DNA of 32,978 nucleotides from Saprospirales bacterium (GTDB lineage: Bacteria > Bacteroidota > Bacteroidia > Chitinophagales > Saprospiraceae): positions 1 through 32,978 of the forward strand of contig REEO01000017.1 in the NCBI GenBank assembly GCA_007695035.1, written 5' to 3'. Shown here piece by piece: positions 22,201 through 29,751 of the stretch; position 1 is the first letter of the stretch; each line of letters opens with the position of its first letter. The notes under the pieces are model-generated. The model worked only from the letters and a program-made list of their open reading frames with translations, did no database searches and had not been told where the DNA came from. A program made the position numbers and the translations under genes.

Positions 22201-22229
22201 ACTAAAGAAAAAAAACGCATACCTATCAA
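16269..22229 (-). CDS. Very large alpha-2-macroglobulin-like protein lacking the thioester motif
   Basis: The 1986-residue protein is the largest gene in the window. It has an N-terminal signal or membrane segment (MRFFSLVLLVFLLAFSFLS), about 350 helical TPR-like residues, then MG domains including the diagnostic CLDRAIYRPGQRVYFKG. The A2M domain follows near 1221 (FDETVFFYPDLRTDENG), then the alpha-alpha barrel thioester domain (QRDDGGFSWFPNG) and a C-terminal receptor-like domain. Where homologues carry C-x-E-Q, near residue 1446, the sequence is a serine run followed by ARSAGQFFEQYYMNAMA. The cysteine is missing, so no thioester can form. Bacterial A2Ms trap proteases in the periplasm; this one would have to act without covalent capture. 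No pbpC is adjacent. Met4 is an alternative start. Confidence 0.9.
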   Translation of the reverse strand: MIGMRFFSLVLLVFLLAFSFLSRNDRSVNDSDPTWSQIDSLERLGKYRSALELTEVILEKAWEEKDRENYLKAVVYRIKYVHRLYRDEPLRIINFIEGEIDRCGPVVSSILYSILGEYYMFYLQSRRHTISSYTEVEKVDEEDVDTWTRGHFLKKADEAYLASLESKATAEERIETLGEIVSGDSLGRARRPNVRHLLQSRAIKFYQFANHRQSVALPEIIVNSPEFFYPVEEFIKHDFGVSEKDQPDFSSRTVLLLQDILREALENGDRSVLADLDLGRYSIMESLCQGAKCESIFREALARGVDQYADTEVQAEFLNLIGRHYLNRAGDYRAEDNHPAADYYIIAREYAKKAVENHPGSYGAAMAKNLISQIEEIDFSFQMDEAVPLDTDFLVSLDYRNIDKIQLRVFRISREDQMAWRQHDGTRIRAEIELRDAVEADIVSLPNDGNHHRHRVEVPMNGLSNGIYILTANLVQEDQEDNDNIIKWSYFQSSNLAYFNQEQNHNLASSFVVHRVTGEPIEGVEVTQLESRYDRSQRRHYDRTLGIFHSSEDGRVDWPEVESTHVFTPRLVFESDTLYGSNTRYTRMREFISSNHESVDFCLDRAIYRPGQRVYFKGLLSERDGDVSSKLSPGEDVEVLVRDANRKVVQTIELRTNKFGAFYGSFTAPEGILGRMTISLSDRARGSTSTFRVEEYKRPTWFAELDEMIGEYRPGDTIEVSGNALAYAGFPVSGASVEYRVHRTVSAPWWYRSRFYFPPSARNEIEIAHGETITDSEGNFNLSFEAARMSDIEDCVHCVYQYNLSLVLTDEAGESTSLSKSISVSDNPVKVDVNLPRTLDDQGAVSGQLRVRNLDGVPLDRKLKVSIQKLQDPDRIPLPRKWRAPTHHLLSKEDFKNRFPLAPYKQEYKFENWERKDLLLSRELVVSGKLNISFTPKFPAGVYILNVIDLESKDSVLLYSGVHQLVDFVGNNYGKCAALSLFLEKKHYQPGETALIRRLSHLDLSHLLIVKELKEGETDMRWTVDKGTLPVEIKEENRGGMHVTFTGLTHNHAFTQRVFIPVPFDNKNLSVKPVDWDPNPAPGSRQTWRFQLFDKEGNAVQANVLVSMYDKSLDEFVPNNWSLSPFRNRRSRVGISTVTTGSISSRGFFRIVHPGIDKTKNYPDLISWLNHIPGLIARSAGHPEAAETREMLAVEYMVPLIDPSAEEEEQLIQMDETVRENFDETVFFYPDLRTDENGVVEVDFEMGEALTSWKFQILGLTEDLCFGIKQLEVTTSKDFIVLPNWPRFFMHGDKLGFPVRLVNNSEDKLELDAAIVIEDAITGADISGEIVKDQSLKAVLDPGASKTVFFDLSISREIPPLIEISVAGQSGDLSDGERRLVAVHSSDIWITRTFPFYLRQGEKLVESIQLEAGVNPTMNQTSFEYSSDPFWLAIQSLPFSSSSSARSAGQFFEQYYMNAMAGHLLEELPDLKTHLRNWVEAGGLQSELMKNRDLKISDIEETPWLRAALLESESREKLAELLNPNTLDMQLNRSLRELRKLQRDDGGFSWFPNGPANWFISQRILTGFASLHQYGVGHPGEGSSDLVRNAVSFSEEKAEENFERFYKSRLEKEENGRRISPVVVQYLFVKSQLEPWATESEHWEAFYSFAKKDWPELSSQLQGMLGEVFHVHGDSSLALTVAESLLERTRFDEAQGRWLIEDWSYHWFSQRMESHTYLISLLDRIGGFDREIEEIRQWLLNRRRTTNWGSNSATARVIQSLLTGRETDDINLTHIDDIKINGTRRPFSRSALQSGTGWFRENLSEPGEEIKLEIENTGSEISWGAVYHQYFQDISQVEKSDRESLPIEISREWMVKRQTDRGETLVSLEEGEKLMAGQRLVGRIVLKADRDMEYIHLKDMRPSALEPGNVLSGYRWSGGLSYYLSSRDAVTEFFIQRLPRGTYVLEYETSVSYTGKFNAGLIQAQSYFAPEFSVYGKGGQLEVIRE

Positions 22230-22434
22230 TTTTCAGGCAGGGAGAACTACCCGTTAAAAAATCTCTGGTTTTCAACAAAATATGGGGTCGTGTGAATAAA
22301 CGATGCAATACGTCAATCAATTGGTACAAAGTAAGGTTAATCAACAAATTTCCCGGCTTTTTGGGCCATCATTTTTTACCAAAGCTAAAATGGATTAACT
22401 TTACACCCCGAATAGAAGATATACTTTGATAAAT

Positions 22435-23517
22435 ATGGCGAAAAAATTCTACCCGCTCAGGGTAAGCAAAATAGAAAGACTGACAGAGGAATCGGTGGCT
22501 GTGGAACTAGAGGTAGATGGGGATTTGAGGGAAGCATTCCGATTTGTTCCCGGACAATATCTGACGTTTAAGCGTGAAATTGAAGGTGAGGAAGTGAGGC
22601 GCAACTACTCTATTTGTGCAGCTCAGGGCGAAGGAGTTCTCAGGGTGGGCATCAAAGAACTCAAAGGCGGAAAATTCTCAACTTTTGCGAACAGGGAGCT
22701 CAAAGAAGGAGATGCTTTGGACACCCTTCCACCAGAGGGCAATTTTACACACAAGCCAGATGCGAGGAAAAAAGGAAATTACACCGCTTTTGCCTGCGGA
22801 AGTGGAATAACCCCTGTCCTGAGCATTTTGAAAAGCGTATTGAAACAAGAATCGGAGAGTAATTTTACCCTCTTTTACGGCAACAGAGGGGTATCAAGTA
22901 TAATGTTTAAAGAGGAGTTGGAGGGGCTGAAAAACCTCTATCTGGATCGCTTTTCCCTCTACCACATACTGAGCCGGGAAAGAGGCGACATACCCCTTTT
23001 TGAAGGAAGAATTAACCGGGAAAAAGTGGATAAGTTTGCCAGCGTATTTTTTGACCCGAAAAAATCAGACACCATATTTCTCTGCGGACCCGGTCAGATG
23101 ATACTCGACCTCAAAGAACATTTTGCTGAAATGGGTATTCCAAAAAGCAAGGTGCATTTTGAATTGTTTACCACTGAGGGGTTTGAAGCTCCGAAAAGCA
23201 GCCCGCCACCGGAACCGGATGAGATAGCCGGAGACCTTGTGAAGGTAAAAATGAGAATAGACGGGGATATTCATGAATACGACATGCCCAAAAAAGGCGA
23301 AACGTTGCTCGATGCGGCATCCCGTACTGTCTCTGATGTACCCTATGCTTGTAAAGGCGGTGTGTGCTCAACCTGCAGGGCAAAACTCGTCGAGGGAAAG
23401 GTTCACATGGAGTCCAATTACGCTTTGGAAGAAGATGAAGTCAATCAGGGCTTCATTCTCACCTGCCAATCATACCCACTCACTGAGGAAATTGCAGTGG
23501 ATTTTGACATAAGGTAA
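22435..23517 (+). CDS. FAD/2Fe-2S oxidoreductase, PaaE-like NAD(P)H reductase
   Basis: This 360-residue three-domain reductase has an FAD-binding barrel (RNYSI at 56-60), an NAD(P)-binding domain (FACGSGITP at 119-127, CGPG at 217-220) and a C-terminal plant-type ferredoxin domain. Its 2Fe-2S ligands are Cys306, Cys311, Cys314 and Cys344. The architecture matches PaaE, the reductase of phenylacetyl-CoA epoxidase, and related reductases. The catalytic paaABCD genes are absent here, and the next genes are fdhD and a molybdopterin oxidoreductase. I therefore infer that it passes electrons to or from that system. The frame extends to a TTG at 22426, but the ATG at 22435 is preferred. Confidence 0.88.
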   Translation: MAKKFYPLRVSKIERLTEESVAVELEVDGDLREAFRFVPGQYLTFKREIEGEEVRRNYSICAAQGEGVLRVGIKELKGGKFSTFANRELKEGDALDTLPPEGNFTHKPDARKKGNYTAFACGSGITPVLSILKSVLKQESESNFTLFYGNRGVSSIMFKEELEGLKNLYLDRFSLYHILSRERGDIPLFEGRINREKVDKFASVFFDPKKSDTIFLCGPGQMILDLKEHFAEMGIPKSKVHFELFTTEGFEAPKSSPPPEPDEIAGDLVKVKMRIDGDIHEYDMPKKGETLLDAASRTVSDVPYACKGGVCSTCRAKLVEGKVHMESNYALEEDEVNQGFILTCQSYPLTEEIAVDFDIR

Positions 23518-23752
23518 TAAAGCAAATTGGCGAAACTTTGGTTACAGTAGGAAACCACCAAACTACGGGAAATACAATCCAATGCCCGGGGATACTGCCG
23601 ACAGCAAACCTAATCCCCATTTTGCTCGTTGAATAATTGAACCGGAAAAACCCTACCGGTCCTTGCCTGTGAATAATATAAAATCACAGAAAAAATCCAG
23701 GCGGCGATAGTTCTAAAATCCCGCGATTTTTAGTCCTTGAAAAAACCTATAA

Positions 23753-24625
23753 GTGAAACCGGATAATCCAGCCGTAACTGCCGCAGATACCCATCGATTT
23801 TCCAGAGGGAAAAAGCCCGAGGAGAGAAGGGATTTTTTGACAGGTGAGCGCCCCCTGGCAACCGTAATTCGTTTTGTAAAAAACGGCATTCAACAGGAGC
23901 ATCCACTCGCCATCAATATGTGTACCCCGGGTGAAGATGAGAAATTGGCAATCGGGTTTCTACTGACCGAGGGAATTATTAGCAAAGCCTGGCAGATAAA
24001 GAGCTTTGAGCACGTAAACGAATCTGCAAATTCCCTGCTCGGAGACGAGACCCTCTATGTCAACCTAAAGCCCGGTGTCTATTTCAACCCCGATCAATTC
24101 AAGCGCAATTTTTATGCATCCAGCAGTTGCGGAGTATGCGGAAAAGCCACTACCGAAAAACTCGAGGGACCAATCTCTTTTATACCCGCGAAAGGAAAGC
24201 CACGGGTAAAAGCCGACACCATTGTGAAGTTGGGAGAGAAGATGAGACCCTACCAACGCATTTTTTCCAAAACCGGCGGCATACATGGAACGGCAGTATT
24301 TGATGTGGACGGCAATTTAATTGAACTGATGGAGGATGTCGGCCGTCACAATGCGATGGACAAAATTGTAGGATCCTTTGCCAGGAGGGACGATCTTCCC
24401 GCGCGAGACAGAATAGTATCCGTGAGTGGCAGAGCCAGCTTTGAGTTGGTTCAAAAAGCCCTGGTGGCGGGATTCCCTATTATGACAGCCGTTGGAGCTC
24501 CCTCAGACCTCGCCGTCAGGATGGCTTCTGCATACGGGATGACCCTCATAGGTTTTTTGAAAGAAAAAAACTTTAACGTATATTGTCAGCCCGAAAGGAT
24601 ACTCAATTTTGAAGAAGCGGAATAA
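23753..24625 (+). CDS. fdhD: Formate dehydrogenase accessory sulfurtransferase FdhD
   Basis: The 290-residue protein contains the FdhD core. SSSCGVCGKAT (residues 123-133) provides the two cysteines Cys126 and Cys129 that relay sulfur. GGIHGTAVF, EDVGRHNAMDKIVG and VSGRASFELVQKAL follow in family order. FdhD moves sulfur from IscS to the molybdenum or tungsten cofactor, and formate-dehydrogenase-type enzymes require it. Its client is almost certainly the oxidoreductase encoded 30 bases downstream. GTG at 23753 is the only reasonable start; the first in-frame ATG is near residue 56, inside the conserved domain. About 235 bases separate it from the reductase gene, so a separate promoter is possible, but I see no consensus. 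Confidence 0.93.
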   Translation: MKPDNPAVTAADTHRFSRGKKPEERRDFLTGERPLATVIRFVKNGIQQEHPLAINMCTPGEDEKLAIGFLLTEGIISKAWQIKSFEHVNESANSLLGDETLYVNLKPGVYFNPDQFKRNFYASSSCGVCGKATTEKLEGPISFIPAKGKPRVKADTIVKLGEKMRPYQRIFSKTGGIHGTAVFDVDGNLIELMEDVGRHNAMDKIVGSFARRDDLPARDRIVSVSGRASFELVQKALVAGFPIMTAVGAPSDLAVRMASAYGMTLIGFLKEKNFNVYCQPERILNFEEAE

Positions 24626-24655
24626 GCAGTCAATCACAAAAAGTCACAGAAAAAA

Positions 24656-26980
24656 ATGGCTGAAAAAAAGTCTGAGAAATACCTGACCCCTGAAAAGCAC
24701 ACGGGGATAAAAACCACGGATCCAAAGTCTAATACAGCGGGCATACCGGGCATAATGAGCGCCATGAAGCACGGTCTTACTTATATGAAAACAGGCCAAA
24801 TGGTAAAGACCATGTTCAAGCTTAACCAAAAGGGCGGTATTGACTGTCCCGGCTGTGCGTGGCCGGATCCGGACGACGACCGCTCCCGCATGGGTGAATT
24901 TTGTGAAAACGGAATGAAAGCCATTGCGGAAGAGGCCAGCAAAAAAGTCCTTCACGGGGGGTTTTTCAAAAAACACAGCGTGAGTGAAATGCGCACCTTT
25001 ACTGATTTTAAACTCGGAAAACTAGGCAGGGTTGGCACACCGCTTTCATACGACCAGGAGACAGACCACTACACCCCCATTTCCTGGAAAAATGCCTTTA
25101 AAGAAATAGCCGGTGAGTTAAACAGTCTGGAGGACCCTGACCACGCTGCATTTTACACTTCGGGGCGAACTAGCAATGAAGCCGCTTTCATATACCAGCT
25201 TTTTGTCAGAATATTTGGCACCAACAATCTGCCGGACTGTTCCAATATGTGCCATGAATCTAGCGGCGTAGGACTCTCGGAAACCCTTGGACTGGGGAAG
25301 GGATCGGTTACCCTTCGCGATATTCACGAGGCTGAGCTCATTGTCATTATGGGTCAAAATCCGGGAACCAATCACCCCCGGATGCTCTCTGCTCTGGAAA
25401 AGTGCAAGCAGAACGGAGGCAAAATAATCGCTGTCAACCCACTGGCCGAAGCGGGACTGATGAAGTTTACCGATCCTAAAAACCCCGCTAAACTAATCAG
25501 CGGAGGAACCACACTTACAGACCTTTTGCTGCAGGTGCGGATTAATGGAGACGTCGCCCTCCTTAAGGGCATTATGAAAATTTTGCTGGACAGGGAAGAA
25601 AATGACCCTGGTACTGTTTTCGACAGAGAATTCCTAGAAGAATACACCGCAGGATACGATGACTTTATCGGTGAGCTGCAAAAAGCAGATTTGTCCGAAT
25701 GCGTTCAAAAATCCGGAATTCCCTTGAGCCTAATGGAAACCGCTGCGGAATGGATAGCCGAAAATGAGAAAATCATTGTCTGCTGGGCCATGGGACTAAC
25801 CCAGCACAAAAACGGCGTCCAAAATGTACGTGAAATCGTCAACCTCCTGTTGTTGAGGGGATCGGTGGGAAAAAGAGGCGCGGGCACATGCCCTGTGCGC
25901 GGCCACAGCAATGTCCAGGGAGATCGTACCATGGGGATTTACGAAGCACCCTCTGATAAATTTCTCGACAGTCTCGCATCTCACTACAATTTCAATCCAC
26001 CGCGAGAACACGGATACGCGACAGTAGATACCATTCGCGAAATGAAAGAGGGTAACGTAAAATTCTTCATGGCCATGGGGGGAAATTTTCTGTCGGCCGG
26101 CCCGGACACCCAACTCATTGGCAAGGCATTGAGCAGTTGCAACATGACAGTGCACGTCAGCACCAAACTCAACCGCTCCCACCTCGCACCCGGTAAAAAG
26201 TCCATAATTCTCCCCTGCCTGGGGAGGACGGAAAAAGATTTGCAAGCGAGTGGGGAGCAATTTGTAACCGTGGAGAATTCGATGGGGGTTATCCACAGTT
26301 CCAGAGGGGTTCTGCCCCCCTGTTCCAAAATGCTGAAAAGTGAAGTGGCGATTGTTTGTGATTTGGCCCTTGCCACTTTTAGTGGAGAAAAAGCAAAAAT
26401 TGCCGATTGGAACCACTACCAGGACAACTACGACTACATCAGAGACAGCATAGAGGCCGTGATCGCCGGCTTTGAGAACTACAATATACGCATCAAAAAC
26501 AACCACTACTTTTACCTGCCCAACGGCCCAAGAGAGAGGCAGTTTAACACGCCCAACGGAAAGGCCAATTTCTCAATAAATCCACTCCCGGAACTCAAAG
26601 CTGAAGAAGAGGAGTTTATCATGATGACCGTTAGAACGCACGACCAGTTCAACACCACCATCTACGGACTGGACGACCGGTACAGGGGAATATACAACGA
26701 GCGACGAGTGGTACTCATCAATCCCGAGGACATGAAGAGGCTCGCTCTCAGGAACAGAGACGAGATCACCCTGGTTTCAAATTACAAGGGAGTGCGCAGG
26801 ACGGCAAAAAAGTTCATCACAATACCCTATGATATTCCCCGGGGCTGCATCGCGACCTACTTCCCGGAAGCCAATTCTCTGGTCCCCTACGATGAGTATG
26901 CCGACAAATCCAAAACACCCATTTCAAAATCCGTCATTGTGTCCATCGAACGAGAGCCGGCCAAAGAAGCCCTCAGTTAG
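24656..26980 (+). CDS. Molybdopterin oxidoreductase of the FdhF/YdeP family
   Basis: The 774-residue protein belongs to the YdeP-type branch of the DMSO-reductase superfamily. It has the early CPGCAWP motif (Cys64, Cys67) with Cys83, the CHESSG motif near residue 199, IMGQNPGTNHPRML and RGHSNVQGDRTMGI of the cofactor-binding domains, and a C-terminal domain starting near FIMMTVRTHDQFNTT that closes over the cofactor. It resembles formate dehydrogenase alpha chains but has no selenocysteine codon signature. Substrates of this branch are poorly known; E. coli YdeP is linked to acid resistance. Association with fdhD supports a sulfurated Mo or W centre. The PaaE-like reductase upstream may be its electron partner. 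Confidence 0.9.
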   Translation: MAEKKSEKYLTPEKHTGIKTTDPKSNTAGIPGIMSAMKHGLTYMKTGQMVKTMFKLNQKGGIDCPGCAWPDPDDDRSRMGEFCENGMKAIAEEASKKVLHGGFFKKHSVSEMRTFTDFKLGKLGRVGTPLSYDQETDHYTPISWKNAFKEIAGELNSLEDPDHAAFYTSGRTSNEAAFIYQLFVRIFGTNNLPDCSNMCHESSGVGLSETLGLGKGSVTLRDIHEAELIVIMGQNPGTNHPRMLSALEKCKQNGGKIIAVNPLAEAGLMKFTDPKNPAKLISGGTTLTDLLLQVRINGDVALLKGIMKILLDREENDPGTVFDREFLEEYTAGYDDFIGELQKADLSECVQKSGIPLSLMETAAEWIAENEKIIVCWAMGLTQHKNGVQNVREIVNLLLLRGSVGKRGAGTCPVRGHSNVQGDRTMGIYEAPSDKFLDSLASHYNFNPPREHGYATVDTIREMKEGNVKFFMAMGGNFLSAGPDTQLIGKALSSCNMTVHVSTKLNRSHLAPGKKSIILPCLGRTEKDLQASGEQFVTVENSMGVIHSSRGVLPPCSKMLKSEVAIVCDLALATFSGEKAKIADWNHYQDNYDYIRDSIEAVIAGFENYNIRIKNNHYFYLPNGPRERQFNTPNGKANFSINPLPELKAEEEEFIMMTVRTHDQFNTTIYGLDDRYRGIYNERRVVLINPEDMKRLALRNRDEITLVSNYKGVRRTAKKFITIPYDIPRGCIATYFPEANSLVPYDEYADKSKTPISKSVIVSIEREPAKEALS

Positions 26981-26995
26981 AGAAGTGAGGGCTTC
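26966..26995 (+). terminator. Hairpin spanning the stop codon of the FdhF/YdeP-family gene
   Basis: GAAGCCCTCA (26966-26975) and TGAGGGCTTC (26986-26995) form a perfect 10-bp stem with a 10-base loop that contains the TAG stop codon. No T-run follows (CATCTGAAAC), so it may stabilise the 3' end or act as a Rho-assisted stop and not as a classical intrinsic terminator. Confidence 0.4.
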
Positions 26996-27183
26996 CATCT
27001 GAAACATTCACAACCCCATTCCCGTTTAATCAACTGAGTGGCAAAACCGTCGGGCGAAGTTAGCGATGTGATTAAGAGGCAATTAGCGTAAAAACCGGCC
27101 ATCAAATTTCGGCAATTGTTTTCCACCTCCTGATAGCTTCAGCTTCTAATTCTGTCGGTAATAATCGGAAAAAAGCCATAAAG

Positions 27184-27840
27184 ATGCAAGACAAAAAAAT
27201 CAGTTTAATGAAACCACTTCTCATAATCGCTCTTTTGTTGAGTTCACTCCACTTATCTGGACAAATCGGGGTAACGGCAGCATACAACAACCTTAATTTC
27301 AACCCCGATGAAGTAACTCAGGCGGGGGACCTCTCCTTTACCGGCTACAGTCTTTCAGCCAACTACTGGTTCAGAATGAACGAAGTACGCGTCGAGTTTT
27401 TGCCAGGCTTTTCTCACAGCCAACTTGAGAGCGACCTTTCCGAATTGAAGATGTTCCAATTTTTCACCTCAGTCAGGGTCTATCCATTCTCCTTTTGGGA
27501 CGATTGCGACTGTCCTACCTTTTCGAAGCAGAGTGGTTTTTTCGAGGATGGTTTCTTCCTGAGCTTAATCCCCTATCTCAACCGTTACGAAATGAGCATG
27601 TTGGATGATGAACTTTATAGCGGTCTTGAATTTGAAGACTGGGCATTCAGCCTGGATGTGGGTGCAGGATTAGACATTGGTCTGTCAGACTTTTTCACCC
27701 TAACCCCTGAAGTTCGGTACCGCTACTACCCTAATATTGCAGGATTCATGCCCGAACCGGAAAACGGAGACCTGGTTGAAACGGGCAATTTAAACGGCCT
27801 GTATGCGGGAATGAGCCTTACTTTCAGATGGAGACATTAA
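27184..27840 (+). CDS. Outer-membrane beta-barrel protein, function unknown
   Basis: The 218-residue product has a signal peptide (MKPLLIIALLLSSLHLSGQ). Alternating amphipathic strands follow (IGVTAAYNNLNF, YSLSANYWFRMNEVRVEFLPGF, FSLDVGAGLDIGL, LTPEVRYRYYPNI), and the terminal strand YAGMSLTFRWRH ends near an aromatic residue. This fits a small 8-strand OmpW/porin-like barrel. The segment WDDCDCPTFSKQ is a Cys-containing extracellular loop. The ATG at 27208 would give a more compact signal peptide and is an equal candidate start. It converges on bshB1. No function can be assigned. Confidence 0.78.
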   Translation: MQDKKISLMKPLLIIALLLSSLHLSGQIGVTAAYNNLNFNPDEVTQAGDLSFTGYSLSANYWFRMNEVRVEFLPGFSHSQLESDLSELKMFQFFTSVRVYPFSFWDDCDCPTFSKQSGFFEDGFFLSLIPYLNRYEMSMLDDELYSGLEFEDWAFSLDVGAGLDIGLSDFFTLTPEVRYRYYPNIAGFMPEPENGDLVETGNLNGLYAGMSLTFRWRH

Positions 27841-27881
27841 TATAGCCTTTTCGCTGGTATTTTTTAGCCAGCCGATCTCGA

Positions 27882-28598
27882 TTAGAACAATTCATTGATA
27901 TTGTCGATTCCGGCGGGCCGGTTTAGGATAAAACCCTCCCCGTATGCGACGCCGCAGTATCTTCCGTAAGTTTGCGCTTTCCCCGTCAATTGATCCATAA
28001 AGTCTTTTGAAGAAATGGGCGTCTCCGGTTCTGTAGAATCCGGGTCGTAAAACTGCGATTTGAATGCCTTGACCACTTCTATTTTTTTATCTAAAAATTC
28101 GGAAATATCCACCACAATATCAGGAACGAGATGTCTGTCTTGAATGTAGTGGAGCAAAATGTGTGGTCTGGAAGGGGCAAGTGACTTTCCTTCCCACTTA
28201 AGGTCCAGCGCCTTCAAGCCCGCAATAAAACAGGCCTCGCGGGCGATATCTGCAGCCCTTCCATGGTCCGGATGCCGGTCCTCAGGGGCATTTGCAATGA
28301 CTACCGAGGGTTTTGCCCTTCGAATAAAAGTGGCCACCTGGCAAACGGCATCGCGATCGAAGGCATTCATAAATCCGTCCTGGAGTTCAGCATTCCACCT
28401 AAAGCCTGCTCCCAAAATTTCGGCGGCAGCATTCGCCTCCTGAATCCTGAGCTCCGGGGTGCCGCGTGTACCGAGCTCTCCCCTGCACAGGTCCAACAAA
28501 CCGACGGAATAACCCTTTTTTATTTGTTTGAAAAGCGTCCCTGAGCAACTCAGTTCAATATCATCGGGGTGAGCCCCAATAGCTAGAATGTCAACCAT
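27882..28598 (-). CDS. bshB1: Bacillithiol biosynthesis deacetylase BshB1
   Basis: The 238-residue PIG-L/LmbE-type zinc deacetylase has the metal site AHPDD at residues 9-13 and HPDHGRAAD near residue 108. The surrounding sequence (DILAIGAHPDDIELSCSGTL, LCRGELGTRGTPELR, YDPDSTEPETPIS) is characteristic of BshB1, which removes the acetyl group from N-acetylglucosaminyl-malate during bacillithiol synthesis. This implies that the organism uses bacillithiol as its low-molecular-weight thiol. It lies 24 bases downstream of the ketoacyl-ACP synthase gene and is probably co-transcribed with it. bshA and bshC are not in the window. Confidence 0.95.
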   Translation of the reverse strand: MVDILAIGAHPDDIELSCSGTLFKQIKKGYSVGLLDLCRGELGTRGTPELRIQEANAAAEILGAGFRWNAELQDGFMNAFDRDAVCQVATFIRRAKPSVVIANAPEDRHPDHGRAADIAREACFIAGLKALDLKWEGKSLAPSRPHILLHYIQDRHLVPDIVVDISEFLDKKIEVVKAFKSQFYDPDSTEPETPISSKDFMDQLTGKAQTYGRYCGVAYGEGFILNRPAGIDNINELF

Positions 28599-28622
28599 TA
28601 AATTAATTTTGTTTAGAATCTT

Positions 28623-29681
28623 CTACCAATGCAAAAGCACAGAACCCCAGGTAAATCCGCTACCAAAAGCAGCCAGGCAAACCAGATCACCTCTTTGCAC
28701 GACGCCCTGCTCTACGGCCTCGGAAAGTGCGATGGGAATAGAGGCAGCTGTGGTATTTCCGTATTTTTGAATGTTACTATAAACCTGTTCGTCCCGGAGT
28801 CGCAGCAGTTTTTGCACAAATTGACTGATGCGTAAGTTGGCCTGATGCGGAATTACCAATTTGAGTTCATCCGGTGATTTACCTGCCTTTTTCAGAGCTT
28901 TGGTTATCACTTCGGGAAACTTTTTTACTGCGGTTTTAAAAACAAATTGCCCATTCATATAGGGAAAGAGGAGATGATCATCCAGCATTTTTTGAGTGAC
29001 AAAAATAGAATCCCACTCATTGTCAGAATAGCCTTGTTTCTCTTTATTTCCGTGCACACCGCCGTGACAGCCCGGGTTTATAAATGCGAGTTCTTCCGCA
29101 TGTCTTCCGTCCGCGTGAAGATGACTGCTGAGAATTTCTGAAGAATCTCCCTCTTCTGCCGGCTGGAGGACCACAGCACCGGCTCCATCTCCAAAAATTA
29201 CGCTTACATCCCGGCCCCTGGTTGTGAAGTCCAATCCCATCGAGTGCATTTCTGCACCGACTAAAAGAATGTTTTTGTAGTGTCCGGTTTTGATAAACTG
29301 GTCGGCCACTGAAAGGCCGTAAACAAAGCCCGAGCATTGATTCCTAACATCCAGGGCTCCAATTTCAGTTTCGCAAATTCCGAGTTCGCGCTGCAGTAGA
29401 ACACCACAACCGGGAAAAAAGTAATCCGGGCTCAGTGTGGCAAAAATTATAAAGTCGATATCCGAAGCTATACAACCCGCATCAGCAATGGCTTTTTCAG
29501 CGGCATTTCTGGCCAGCATGGTGGTAGATTCCTCGAATCGCGCTCCATAACGCCGCTCATGGATGCCGGTTCTCTCGACTATCCATTCATCAGAAGTATC
29601 CATCACTTTTTCCAGATCGGTATTTTTAACCACTCGTTCCGGGACGTAGTGGCCAACCCCTTTAATTTTGGTCCTATTCAT
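28623..29681 (-). CDS. 3-oxoacyl-ACP synthase III (FabH-type)
   Basis: The 352-residue thiolase-fold enzyme has the full KAS III triad: Cys116 in DVRNQCSGFVYG, His279 in VIPHQANLRI and Asn309 in KYGNTTAASIPIAL. It condenses an acyl-CoA primer with malonyl-ACP. It is about 20-30 residues longer than housekeeping FabH because of an insertion around 200-240 (NPGCHGGVHGNKEKQGYSDNEWDS). It may therefore be the secondary KAS III common in Bacteroidota instead of the main FabH, and I leave the symbol blank. Primers of iso-branched fatty acids are a plausible substrate but are not shown by the sequence. It precedes bshB1 by 24 bases. Confidence 0.9.
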   Translation of the reverse strand: MNRTKIKGVGHYVPERVVKNTDLEKVMDTSDEWIVERTGIHERRYGARFEESTTMLARNAAEKAIADAGCIASDIDFIIFATLSPDYFFPGCGVLLQRELGICETEIGALDVRNQCSGFVYGLSVADQFIKTGHYKNILLVGAEMHSMGLDFTTRGRDVSVIFGDGAGAVVLQPAEEGDSSEILSSHLHADGRHAEELAFINPGCHGGVHGNKEKQGYSDNEWDSIFVTQKMLDDHLLFPYMNGQFVFKTAVKKFPEVITKALKKAGKSPDELKLVIPHQANLRISQFVQKLLRLRDEQVYSNIQKYGNTTAASIPIALSEAVEQGVVQRGDLVCLAAFGSGFTWGSVLLHW

Positions 29682-29705
29682 TTTTCAGGAATTTATTACG
29701 GACTG

Positions 29706-29735
29706 CAAAATAGTCAACCCCAGCTAAACAAACAA
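29706..29735 (-). promoter_or_regulatory. Possible promoter of the ketoacyl-ACP synthase - bshB1 pair
   Basis: On the minus strand TTG (29735-29733), a 20-base spacer and TATTTTG (29712-29706) resemble the consensus, but the -7 element is one base short of TAnnTTTG. Confidence 0.35.
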
Positions 29736-29751
29736 GTTCAATCGACACAAA

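Noticed and set aside
25796-26506. 236-codon minus-strand frame inside the molybdopterin oxidoreductase gene
   Set aside because: It is antisense to a clear family member with catalytic motifs; it has no domain of its own and is the product of codon bias.
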